DNA of 64,000 bases, taken from assembly GCA_963710715.1 (NCBI GenBank), contig CAVQBL010000005.1:10710-74709 (forward strand), given 5' to 3'. A model generated the notes under the pieces. The model was not told where the DNA came from and searched no databases. It saw only the letters and a program-made list of their open reading frames with translations. This DNA comes from CAVQBL01 sp963710715. GTDB taxonomy: Bacteria > Pseudomonadota > Gammaproteobacteria > DSM-16500. This document shows, piece by piece, positions 20,422-27,855 of this stretch (the first letter of the stretch is position 1; each line of letters opens with the position of its first letter). The translations under genes and the position numbers were made by a program.

Positions 20422-21374
20422 AACAATTTCTCCACAATCCTTAAAACAGCACTACGAGCACGCGGATTCCCTACGATTTCTTGCGAGCTTGGCTTAATCG
20501 CACGACCAACTTGCTTTAATCGAGGTCGATACATTTCTTGCTTAACTGGCAAACCAGCAGGGAATTCTCCCCCGCGTACGTGATGCTGAATAAAATGTTT
20601 AACAATTCGATCTTCTAATGAATGAAAACTAATAACTAATAAACGTCCACCTACGTTTAGCGCTTCTAAACTTTGCGCTAAACCTTGTTCCAAATCGTCT
20701 AACTCATGATTGATAAAAATTCGTATCGCTTGAAAACTGCGCGTTGCTGGATGTTTGTCTTTAGGCCAATTAGGAATTGCCTGTTTAACAATCTCAGCTA
20801 ATTGTCCCGTGGTTTTAATGGGTGTTTGCTTGCGTGCTTCAACAATTGCACGTGCAATACGGCGCGAGTCACGTTCTTCACCATATTTCCACAATACTTC
20901 TGCAAGTTCTTTTTCCGATACTTTCGCTAACCAAGTTTCCGCATCGATACCGTGCGATGTATCCATGCGCATATCCAATTTGCCATCGCGTGTAAAACTA
21001 AAACCTCTTTCTGCATCGTCTAACTGCGGAGAAGACACGCCTAAATCCAGTAAAATGCCATCGACTTTTCCACTCACTTCTTGGCTTTGTAAAAATTTTT
21101 CTAATTCAGCAAATGAACCATGTTGAATAGTGAAACGATTGTCATAAGAAAAATGCAAACACGCATAAGCAACAGCAACAGGATCTTTGTCCATTGCTAA
21201 CAGACGACCTTTGGGATTGAGTTGATTGAGAATGGCTTGCGTATGCCCTCCGCGACCAAAAGTCGCATCGACATACACACCATCCGGTTTAATCGCGAGG
21301 TTTTCTAATACTTCATCGCGCAACACGGGAAGATGTTGAGTTATTTTTCCATTCATTCTACATGCCGCCGCCAT
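20418..21374 (-). CDS. rsmH: 16S rRNA (cytosine(1402)-N(4))-methyltransferase RsmH
   Basis: RsmH (MraW) methylates N4 of C1402 in 16S rRNA using S-adenosylmethionine. The motifs HLPVLRDEVLENL, YVDATFGRGGHTQAIL, LDLGVSSPQLDDAERGFSF and GGRLLVISFHSLEDRIVK are diagnostic. A start six codons later (21356, MNGKITQH) is as plausible as 21374; neither has a good ribosome binding site. It follows mraZ, as is usual. RsmI, which methylates the same nucleotide, is also in this window. Confidence 0.95.
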   Translation of the reverse strand: MAAACRMNGKITQHLPVLRDEVLENLAIKPDGVYVDATFGRGGHTQAILNQLNPKGRLLAMDKDPVAVAYACLHFSYDNRFTIQHGSFAELEKFLQSQEVSGKVDGILLDLGVSSPQLDDAERGFSFTRDGKLDMRMDTSHGIDAETWLAKVSEKELAEVLWKYGEERDSRRIARAIVEARKQTPIKTTGQLAEIVKQAIPNWPKDKHPATRSFQAIRIFINHELDDLEQGLAQSLEALNVGGRLLVISFHSLEDRIVKHFIQHHVRGGEFPAGLPVKQEMYRPRLKQVGRAIKPSSQEIVGNPRARSAVLRIVEKLL

Positions 21375-21410
21375 ATGTTTTTACTCTCATGCAAGATGAC
21401 AACCCTTCAA

Positions 21411-21483
21411 CCTAAATTTGGCAGTCAAACCCTACTGCAAGGAGCTCACTAACCCCTCCGTGGATTCAACTGCCGAATTTAGG
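21411..21483. repeat. short palindromic element with 15-bp inverted ends
   Basis: A 73-bp unit bounded by CCTAAATTTGGCAGT and ACTGCCGAATTTAGG, which are inverted copies with one mismatch. The inside reads caaaccctactgcaaggag and onward. A related unit lies at 35918-35970. It is distinct from the CATTGCGAG repeat family. Position: between mraZ and rsmH. Confidence 0.75.
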
Positions 21484-21496
21484 TCAGCCTAAATTC

Positions 21497-21955
21497 TTAC
21501 AGCGATAATGACTTCACTTCATCAGGCAAGCTCTCGCCTGTTCCCGACTCTTCTTCCAGCCACTGACCACGACGCTCTTGCCAATGACTGTCATCCCATA
21601 ATTCAAATTTTTTTCCTTGCCCTATCAACACAGCGTGCTTGCTTAAGCCTGCATATTCACGTAACAGCGGCGGTAATAAAATTCGCCCGTGGTTATCGAT
21701 TTCAAGCTCGGTAGCATGGCCAATGAGTAAACGTTGGATACGACGTGCAGCAGCATTAAAGCTAGGCAAAGTTGCGAGTTTATTTTCAATCTCTTCCCAA
21801 GTTGCGATTGGGTATAAAAGCAAGCAGCGTTCTTCGGTATCAATTGTCATGACGACACGATTGTGACTGTCTTGTTGCAGACGGTCACGGTAACGAGTAG
21901 GCACGACTATCCTGCCTTTGACGTCAATATTGACCCCGTTAACACCACGAAACAT
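21497..21955 (-). CDS. mraZ: transcriptional regulator MraZ
   Basis: MraZ is a SpoVT/AbrB-like DNA-binding protein that represses its own dcw operon. The two repeated halves each carry the family signature: VNIDVKGRIVVPTRYRDRL near residue 9 and LEIDNHGRILLPPLLREY near residue 84. Length 152 residues is normal. The gene is first of the cluster and is preceded by four spaced GTGGN boxes. Confidence 0.96.
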   Translation of the reverse strand: MFRGVNGVNIDVKGRIVVPTRYRDRLQQDSHNRVVMTIDTEERCLLLYPIATWEEIENKLATLPSFNAAARRIQRLLIGHATELEIDNHGRILLPPLLREYAGLSKHAVLIGQGKKFELWDDSHWQERRGQWLEEESGTGESLPDEVKSLSL

Positions 21956-21996
21956 TTATTTTCTCCCTTCCATAGGTATCCATACCCAGCAACCAT

Positions 21997-22031
21997 ACCA
22001 CAATTCCCCACATTAAACCACTTTTTTCCAC
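21997..22031 (-). promoter_or_regulatory. MraZ operator, four GTGGN boxes at 10-bp period
   Basis: On the minus strand the sequence reads GTGGA, GTGGT, GTGGG and GTGGT, each separated by exactly five bases (boxes at 22027-22031, 22017-22021, 22007-22011 and 21997-22001). MraZ is known to bind tandem TGGGN or GTGGG boxes with this spacing upstream of its own gene. Here the array lies 42 bases before the mraZ start, supporting autoregulation of the whole cluster. Confidence 0.85.
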
Positions 22032-22069
22032 AAAATGCCACTAGAAGATCAAAAAAGTCATTTAGAAGG

Positions 22070-22303
22070 GAGATACATCTCCTGACTTCTGCCACACGTG
22101 TGAGCGCTGAAGTTAGATCGAAGCTCCGTCATTGCGAGCCCGCGCGCGCTTTTTTGCGCGGGCGTGGCAATCCAGGGAGCACAAAAACGTTCCCCTGGAT
22201 TGCTTCGCATGAAAGCACATGCTCGCAATGACGGGGCTTCGATCTAACTTCCAGGAGAAATTTTGAGATGTGGGTAATGATATGTGAATGGCTTGACCCT
22301 CGT
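22070..22303. repeat. MITE-like large palindromic element, copy 1
   Basis: The core (22109-22251) begins GAAGTTAGATCGAAGC and ends with its inverse GCTTCGATCTAACTTC; inside are two CATTGCGAG-type repeat arms with GC-rich hairpins. The flanks (ATCTCC...TTCTGCCA on the left; atttTGAGATGTGGG...AATGATAT and gaccct on the right) match the flanks of the copy at 36823-37109 in opposite orientation. There is no coding capacity. It lies about 40 bases upstream of the MraZ operator. Confidence 0.8.
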
Positions 22304-22357
22304 TCCTCTCATCAGTTAGATTAAGAGGAACTCAAAACCCAAGGAAAGTTCTGCACA

Positions 22358-22801
22358 GTGAAAACAAAAAGGAAACTAGCGATACTCATTACGTTATTTG
22401 GCATGTCAGTGAATGCGCTTGCACTGCAATGCCCTCCTCCCTCAGCACTGCAGCACAGAGGCTTAGGTCAACAGTGGAAACTCAACACAGCTTATAAAAA
22501 TGATTTTATTGTGCTTGACTCACAAGCAAGATGGAGTCGACTTAAAACAATGGATGGTCACTTGCCTTTGAGAGTGCATCTTTTAAGTTATCCTGGAAAA
22601 AACTGGTACGCGACTTGTTCATACAACACCGCAAGAAATTCAAATCGTCGACAAGTTAAATTAATCTCTGTGCATGAAGTGCTTTTAGCTAAAGCATCTA
22701 CGCCATTAAGCCCTTTGTTTAAACCAGCTTCCCCGGTTATTCAAAACATACACGTTTGCACAACTGTTGCAGATGAGCCTGCTAAGTGCGTGTGGTTTTA
22801 A
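22358..22801 (+). CDS. small secreted protein, 147 aa
   Basis: Not recognised by family. It has a classic signal peptide: basic start (MKTKRK), hydrophobic core (LAILITLFGMSVNAL) and a likely cleavage after Ala near residue 22. The mature part has three or four cysteines spread along it and ends CTTVADEPAKCVWF, suggesting a disulfide-bonded periplasmic or exported protein. The start codon is GTG at 22358 with AAGGAAAG upstream. Confidence 0.65.
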   Translation: MKTKRKLAILITLFGMSVNALALQCPPPSALQHRGLGQQWKLNTAYKNDFIVLDSQARWSRLKTMDGHLPLRVHLLSYPGKNWYATCSYNTARNSNRRQVKLISVHEVLLAKASTPLSPLFKPASPVIQNIHVCTTVADEPAKCVWF

Positions 22802-22955
22802 ATAACCATCCTTGCTATACCAGAATTTGAATTCTCCGCTTATGTATCTGCAGTATATTGTTTATTTATTGCCCATTTTATTGCGAAATGAAACTTATAC
22901 CTACTTAAAAGTGTGAATTCAAAGCCTTACATGCCAAATAAGCACCTCACATAAA

Positions 22956-22964
22956 TGCTATAAT
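22956..22964 (+). promoter_or_regulatory. extended -10 promoter element (TGCTATAAT)
   Basis: A perfect TATAAT preceded by TG at the extended -10 position lies about 60 bases before the 99-residue secreted protein. No good -35 is seen at 17 bp, as is common for extended -10 promoters. Confidence 0.5.
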
Positions 22965-23024
22965 ATATTTGTATATTTTGAGTTTTTTATGAGTAAGTTC
23001 GCCGCGTAAAGGGGGATCTTTCAC

Positions 23025-23324
23025 ATGAAGTCAAAACTTTTAATTATGCTAGGATGCACAGCGGTTTCACTGAGTCTCTCTACACCATCTCATGCTTATA
23101 TGTGGCTTTTCGGCAATCAAACTCAAGACTGTTTTAAAAGCAGTTGCCAAGGATGTGGCGGCGGCTCAGGTCCGTGCGGTGGCCGTGGTGGATTTGGTAG
23201 CAGTGATGATTTTGGTTCGTGCAGTAGTTGCGTCAGCAGTGAAGAAGATGAGTTTAATAATAAAATGAAAATCTTTTGCAATATTGGCGATAACCAATTT
23301 AATCCTGACGATTTAGATCCATAA
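23025..23324 (+). CDS. small secreted Cys/Gly-rich protein, 99 aa
   Basis: Not recognised. It has a signal peptide (MKSKLLIMLGCTAVSLSLSTPSHA, so written: start MKSKLL, core to SHA with cleavage after Ala24). The mature protein begins YMWLFGN and has a compact Cys/Gly block at about residues 36-65 (CFKSSCQGCGGGSG, CGGRGG, CSSCVSS), then an acidic tail. The paired cysteines could bind metal or form disulfides. A GGGGG-type ribosome binding site precedes the ATG. Confidence 0.65.
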   Translation: MKSKLLIMLGCTAVSLSLSTPSHAYMWLFGNQTQDCFKSSCQGCGGGSGPCGGRGGFGSSDDFGSCSSCVSSEEDEFNNKMKIFCNIGDNQFNPDDLDP

Positions 23325-23328
23325 AAAA

Positions 23329-23703
23329 GAGAGTCAGCCGATAAGCCGGGTTCTGTCGTGGACAGTCATTTATCTAGGATGTTTGTCACCAAACACCTCA
23401 AGCAACCTACCCGAGCTTTAGTGTGGGCCATACTTGCATGAATCACCGTTAAAGTGTTCACGTAAGCTCCTATTTGGTCTTGCTCCGAGTGGGGTTTTCC
23501 GTGCCGCAACTGTTACCAATTACGCGGTGCGCTCTTACCGCACCTTTTCACCCTTACCGCATCTCTATTCAAGACGCGGCGGTTTATTTTCTGTGGCACT
23601 TTCCGTAGGCTTGCACCTCCCAGGCGTTACCTGGCACTTTGCCCTATGGAGCCCGGACTTTCCTCTATCATATGAATGACAGCGACTGCCTCGGCTAGCT
23701 CAG
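23329..23703 (-). ncRNA. rnpB: RNase P RNA (class A)
   Basis: The minus strand carries the universally conserved GAGGAAAGTCCGGGCTCC near its 5' end, GGTAAGGGTGAAAAGG in the middle and CAGAACCCGGCTTATCGGCTG near its 3' end. The 5' AGCCG pairs with the 3' CGGCT to close helix P1. A run of six T follows on the minus strand and may end transcription. Exact ends are accurate to a few bases. The RNA cleaves tRNA 5' leaders. Confidence 0.96.
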
Positions 23704-23708
23704 TGGGT

Positions 23709-23737
23709 AGGATAGCTTATTTAGCTGTCAAAACCAA
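23709..23737 (-). promoter_or_regulatory. candidate rnpB promoter
   Basis: TATCCT (23709-23714) lies 6-7 bases before the inferred RNA 5' end, with TTGGTT 17 bp further upstream. Both boxes deviate from consensus, so this rests mainly on position. Confidence 0.4.
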
Positions 23738-23809
23738 TCTCCAGTGTCTCAATATCGCAAAAAGAGCATCTCCTCCAATAAAAAAGCATTGGAGGAGAGG
23801 GGGATTTGG

Positions 23810-24649
23810 TCATGGCTTTTTATATTTCAACGCCCGCTGATAAAGCTCATTCTTTCTTTGGCCAGTGATTTTCACTGCCAGGTCGACTGCTTGCTTCAAC
23901 GGCAAAGCATCTAATAATATATGCAAAGTTCGCTCTGTATCTTGCTCATTAACCTTAGAAGACTCTTCAGCACCTTCTACTAAAAGAACAATTTCACCGC
24001 GCTGTTGATTAGAATCGTTTTTCACCCACGCTACTATTTCAGCTAATGTTCCTGACTGAATCGTTTCAAACTTCTTAGTCAGCTCGCGTGCAATGACTAC
24101 CCTTCTCTCATCGCCAAATACAGTTTGCATCGCTTCCAATGTTTCAAGAATACGATGTGGTGCTTCATAAAAAATCAGTGTACGGGATTCATTGCGTAAT
24201 TGTTCTAGAGAAACTGTTCTTGCAGTCGCTTTTACAGGTAAAAAACCTTCAAACACAAAGCTATCCGTAGGTAAACCCGCTGCACTGAGCGCAACAATCG
24301 CAGCGCAAGGGCCAGGAATAGGAATCACACGAATCCCTTTCTCTCTTGCTTCACGCACCAGATGATAACCAGGGTCACTGATCAAAGGTGTACCGGCATC
24401 GCTAATCAATGCAATGGATTCACCTTGTTGTAAACGTTCTAACAATAAACGGACGCGTTCACGCTCATTATGTTCATGCAAAGCAAGCATGGGAGTTTGA
24501 ATGGAAAAATGCTGCAAAAGAGGCGCGCTATGACGTGTATCCTCAACAGCAATTAAATTGACTGTCTTCAGAATTTCAATCGCGCGCAAACTCATATCCT
24601 GCAAATTGCCTATGGGTGTTGCAACTATATATAAACTATTTATATTCAT
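23810..24649 (-). CDS. rsmI: 16S rRNA (cytidine(1402)-2'-O)-methyltransferase RsmI
   Basis: RsmI methylates the ribose of C1402 in 16S rRNA, the partner modification to that made by RsmH. The tetrapyrrole-methylase-like fold is shown by LYIVATPIGNLQDMSLRAI at the start, AVEDTRHSAPLLQHF, SDAGTPLISDPGY and FYEAPHRILETL. Length 279 residues is typical. It is divergent from lpoA, the same neighbour as in E. coli. Confidence 0.96.
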   Translation of the reverse strand: MNINSLYIVATPIGNLQDMSLRAIEILKTVNLIAVEDTRHSAPLLQHFSIQTPMLALHEHNERERVRLLLERLQQGESIALISDAGTPLISDPGYHLVREAREKGIRVIPIPGPCAAIVALSAAGLPTDSFVFEGFLPVKATARTVSLEQLRNESRTLIFYEAPHRILETLEAMQTVFGDERRVVIARELTKKFETIQSGTLAEIVAWVKNDSNQQRGEIVLLVEGAEESSKVNEQDTERTLHILLDALPLKQAVDLAVKITGQRKNELYQRALKYKKP

Positions 24650-24686
24650 AATATGAAGTGGTATTGTATACCATTAATAATTTAAC

Positions 24687-24849
24687 CGTCATTGCGAATC
24701 CCGCATTCTCAAGACTGTAGGGTGGGTAAAGCGCAGCGTGCCTGCCATTTCCAAGATTGGTTGGGCACGCGCTGCGCTTTGCCCACCCTACGAAGCTCTC
24801 TGGATTGCCACGCCTCACATAAAGCTAAGGCGTGAGGCTCGCAATGACG
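24687..24849. repeat. composite repeat: REP unit with a second palindrome nested inside
   Basis: The outer unit runs from CGTCATTGCGAA to CTCGCAATGACG. Its centre is replaced or interrupted by another inverted repeat (24717-24791) whose arms are GTAGGGTGGGTAAAGCGCAG and its near inverse CTGCGCTTTGCCCACCCTAC. The right part is the same subfamily as the copies at 4.75 kb and 32.7 kb. It fills the divergent rsmI-lpoA gap, so any lpoA promoter must lie in or next to it. Confidence 0.8.
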
Positions 24850-24881
24850 AGTTCTTTTTGTAAAAACTGCTAAGGTTGTTT

Positions 24882-26285
24882 ATGATAAAAAACATACTAA
24901 GTATATCCCTTTTATTACTAATCACATCATGGTTAGCCAGCTGCAGCACCCAACAAGGCTTTAACCAAAATCGACTTGCTACTCCCCCGACTTCTAATGA
25001 AACCCCTGCCGTTTTGGCTGTTTCACTCAATGACCCAACTCTTTGGCAAAACAATCCGGCAACTATTTGGGGTACGTTAACTCGAGTTTCACTGCAACAA
25101 CTGGATACCACCAAAACATCTGATCCTAATAAATCAGCATGGTTAAAACTGGCTAGCATCAGTAAACACTACAGTACCGATACTACTCAATTGGTACAAC
25201 AATTAATTGCTTGGCGCAGTCAAAATTCCAATCATCCAGGTAACCAACTTTTCCCTGATAATAATATTTTAAATAGCTTGCTCAATAATCCATCCCCAAC
25301 TCATATTGCAATATTATTGCCCTTGCAAGGTCAATTTGGACCCATGGGCAGAGCTGCGCGAGATGGTTTTTTAAATGCGTATTTTGCTTCAGGAGGCAAA
25401 CAAACCACTTCTTTTTATGATACCAGCAAAAATAATATCACTGATCTCTATCAACAAGCGATTGCAAAAGGTGCTGATATTGTCATTGGTCCTTTAACCA
25501 AAGAACACGTACAAGAACTTTTAAAACATAGTAAATTTACTGTGCCCACTCTTGCACTCAATTACACTGACATTTGGTTTGGTTCTCTGCCAAATAACTT
25601 GTATGAATTTGGTTTATCACCCACTGCAGAAGCAGAACAAGCTGCTGATCGCGCTTGGCAAGGTGGGCATTCACATGCACTGATTATTGCGTCAAAAAAT
25701 GTGTGGACAGACAATATAGTAAAAACCCTTTCTACACGCTGGCAAGCACTGGGCGGCACTTTTACAGATACACTTTCCTTTACTCCACAAGCAGATTTAT
25801 CGCATGACATTGCAAGTTTATTGCATGTTAATCCTGAAGAAGATCATGATAAAATGAAAAAAGAAAATAATACTACTATTCTTCATCAACAACGTCGCCA
25901 AGATTTTGATGTCATATTTTTATTGACTCAACCTGAGCGCGCACGTGAAATTGTACCTCTATTAAAATATTACTACGCGGACAATGTCCCTATTTACTCC
26001 ACATCCGTGATTTATTCTGGCGTACCTTCACCGCAAAAAGATTCTGATTTAAACGGCGTTATATTTTGTGATACGCCATGGACATTAAGTGGATCATCTA
26101 CTTCTAGCCAAGGTCGTTTTTTTGCTGTGGGGCGCGATGCGTATCTGCTCAGCCGTGAATTGATACGTCTTAGCAAATTACCGAATTTCCCGATTTACGG
26201 AGCAACCGGTGCGTTAACTTTAACTTCACAGCAGCAAATTCATAGACGTTTGCCATGGGCAAAAATGCATGCTGGACATCCATAA
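24882..26285 (+). CDS. lpoA: penicillin-binding protein activator LpoA
   Basis: LpoA is an outer-membrane lipoprotein that reaches through the periplasm to stimulate PBP1a. A lipoprotein signal with lipobox LASC at about residue 21 is present. The C-terminal two thirds is a periplasmic-binding-protein fold beginning IAILLPLQGQFGPMGRAARDGFL. The protein (467 residues) is much shorter than the roughly 680-residue E. coli LpoA; the N-terminal TPR domain appears reduced. ATG 24882 is chosen because AAGG is correctly spaced. A UUG two codons earlier is possible. It heads lpoA-yraN-diaA-dolP. Confidence 0.88.
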   Translation: MIKNILSISLLLLITSWLASCSTQQGFNQNRLATPPTSNETPAVLAVSLNDPTLWQNNPATIWGTLTRVSLQQLDTTKTSDPNKSAWLKLASISKHYSTDTTQLVQQLIAWRSQNSNHPGNQLFPDNNILNSLLNNPSPTHIAILLPLQGQFGPMGRAARDGFLNAYFASGGKQTTSFYDTSKNNITDLYQQAIAKGADIVIGPLTKEHVQELLKHSKFTVPTLALNYTDIWFGSLPNNLYEFGLSPTAEAEQAADRAWQGGHSHALIIASKNVWTDNIVKTLSTRWQALGGTFTDTLSFTPQADLSHDIASLLHVNPEEDHDKMKKENNTTILHQQRRQDFDVIFLLTQPERAREIVPLLKYYYADNVPIYSTSVIYSGVPSPQKDSDLNGVIFCDTPWTLSGSSTSSQGRFFAVGRDAYLLSRELIRLSKLPNFPIYGATGALTLTSQQQIHRRLPWAKMHAGHP

Positions 26286-26652
26286 AAAAAATAGTGGCAA
26301 TCAAGCAGAGCAAAAAGCATGTGATTTTTTACAAACTAAAGGATTGCAATTAGTAACACGTAATTATCGCAGCCCCTATGGTGAAATTGATTTAATTATG
26401 CGAGACAGTAACGATGTCGTGTTTATTGAAGTGCGTAGCCGCAAGCAATCGCGTTATGGCAGCTCAATAGAAAGCGTAGATACACAAAAGCAAAATAAAT
26501 TAATAAAAACCGCAATCCATTATTTACAAGCACAACGATTATTAGACAAAGTAGACTGTCGGTTTGATATTATTGGCATAGAACATACAGAAACAAAACC
26601 AACGATAGAATGGATTAAAGATGCTTTTTCAACAGAAATTTTTTTGCCATGA
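26269..26652 (+). CDS. yraN: YraN family protein (UPF0102)
   Basis: The small protein has the UPF0102 pattern: GNQAEQKACDFLQTKGL, NYRSPYGEIDLIM and VVFIEVRSRKQSRYG. The E-ID...EVR arrangement is like that of Holliday-junction-resolvase-type nucleases, although activity of the family is not established. It overlaps the lpoA end by 17 bases and its stop overlaps the diaA start as ATGA, so the four genes are coupled. Confidence 0.93.
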   Translation: MLDIHKKNSGNQAEQKACDFLQTKGLQLVTRNYRSPYGEIDLIMRDSNDVVFIEVRSRKQSRYGSSIESVDTQKQNKLIKTAIHYLQAQRLLDKVDCRFDIIGIEHTETKPTIEWIKDAFSTEIFLP

Positions 26653-27251
26653 ATAACACACTCGAGCGTATTAAATATCATTTTAGCGAAAGCATACAAA
26701 CCAAAATTAATTCTGCCGATACGCTGCTTGAAACCATTGTTTCTGCCGGTGAGAAAATCGTGCAATGCTTGCTGGATGGCAATAAATTGCTAAGTTGCGG
26801 TAGCGGTAACTCCGCTTGCGATGCGCTACTCTTTTGTTCGAAAATGTTAAATTGTTTTAAATACGAGCGCCCCAGCTTACCTGCCATTGCTTTAAATTCA
26901 GATATTGCTACATTAAGTTCTATTGTTGATGACTCACATTACAGTGATATCTTTGCTAAACAATTACGTGCGCTTGGGCAACCCGGGGATATTTTACTTG
27001 CTATTTCTACCAATACCCACTCAACCAATATACTCAATGCCATTAAAGCAGCGCATGATAAAAAAATCCCTGTGATTGCACTAACAGGTGGGGATGGTGG
27101 TAAAATAGCGCATCTATTACAAGAACAGGATATCGAAATACGCGTTCCAGCAGATGAAGCAGCACGCATTCAAGAGACACATCTACTCATTATTCACTGT
27201 CTATGCGACTGCATAGATTATCACTTATTTGGAGAGGAGTCCGTCCCATGA
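26649..27251 (+). CDS. diaA: DnaA initiator-associating protein DiaA (SIS domain)
   Basis: This is a phosphosugar-isomerase-fold (SIS) protein of the GmhA/DiaA group. The SIS core is recognised by LSCGSGNSACDALLFCSKML near residue 50 and GDILLAISTNTHSTNILNAI near residue 115. DiaA is preferred over the heptose isomerase GmhA because of its place between yraN and dolP, as in E. coli; DiaA binds DnaA and promotes timely replication initiation. GmhA activity cannot be ruled out by sequence alone. Confidence 0.85.
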   Translation: MNNTLERIKYHFSESIQTKINSADTLLETIVSAGEKIVQCLLDGNKLLSCGSGNSACDALLFCSKMLNCFKYERPSLPAIALNSDIATLSSIVDDSHYSDIFAKQLRALGQPGDILLAISTNTHSTNILNAIKAAHDKKIPVIALTGGDGGKIAHLLQEQDIEIRVPADEAARIQETHLLIIHCLCDCIDYHLFGEESVP

Positions 27252-27817
27252 AAAAATTAATAATTATTTTAGCTCTTAGCTTATCCTTACAAGGTTGTAT
27301 ATTTATTGCGGGTGCTGCCGCGGGAGCAGCAGGTGTCGCTATTGTGTATGATCACCGCACCATTGAAAAAATTACGAAAGACAGACATATTGCCGCGAGA
27401 GCTGCAGAAAAAATTAATGCGACCCCAGACCTAAAAGAACATTCACACATTGAAGTAACTTGCTTTAATCAAGCCATCTTGCTGACCGGTGAGGCGACAA
27501 CAGCTGCCTATCGACAACAAGCACAAGACCTTGTGAACACCATCCCAGGAGTGCAACGCATTTATAATCAAATCGACATCAAACGCCCCTCTTCTTCTTT
27601 CTCACGCGCGGGCGATTCTTGGATAACCGCTAAAATTAAAACGCAAATGCTGGCAACTAAAGGCTTAAAATCAGGCAGCATAAAAGTCATCACTGAAAGT
27701 GGTACGGTTTATTTAATGGGTGTTGTGACGCATGAACAAGCTGATATTGCTGCCCATATCGCTCGCCAAGTGTCCGGGGTACAAAGAGTAGTGAAAATCT
27801 TTCGATATACGGACTAA
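27248..27817 (+). CDS. dolP: outer-membrane lipoprotein DolP (YraP), two BON domains
   Basis: The protein has a lipoprotein signal ending LQGC (Cys about residue 15) and two BON domains, at about residues 40-110 and 118-189 (WITAKIKTQMLATKGLKSGSI). DolP supports outer-membrane integrity and BAM function at division sites. ATG 27248 is chosen since GGAGAGGAG lies at the right distance; it overlaps the diaA stop as ATGA. Last gene of the lpoA operon. Confidence 0.9.
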   Translation: MKKLIIILALSLSLQGCIFIAGAAAGAAGVAIVYDHRTIEKITKDRHIAARAAEKINATPDLKEHSHIEVTCFNQAILLTGEATTAAYRQQAQDLVNTIPGVQRIYNQIDIKRPSSSFSRAGDSWITAKIKTQMLATKGLKSGSIKVITESGTVYLMGVVTHEQADIAAHIARQVSGVQRVVKIFRYTD

Positions 27818-27855
27818 GCAAGGTTGATGTAGCCTACTAAAACGGAATCCTATTT

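Noticed and set aside
23690..23760. Sequence resembling the 5' half of a tRNA (GGCTAGCTCAGTGGGTAGGATAGC)
   Set aside because: It is the 5' end and promoter of the RNase P RNA on the other strand; no matching acceptor, anticodon or T arm follows.
26649..27251. Heptose isomerase GmhA instead of DiaA
   Set aside because: Both share the SIS fold, but the lpoA-yraN-x-dolP setting points to DiaA; not fully excluded.
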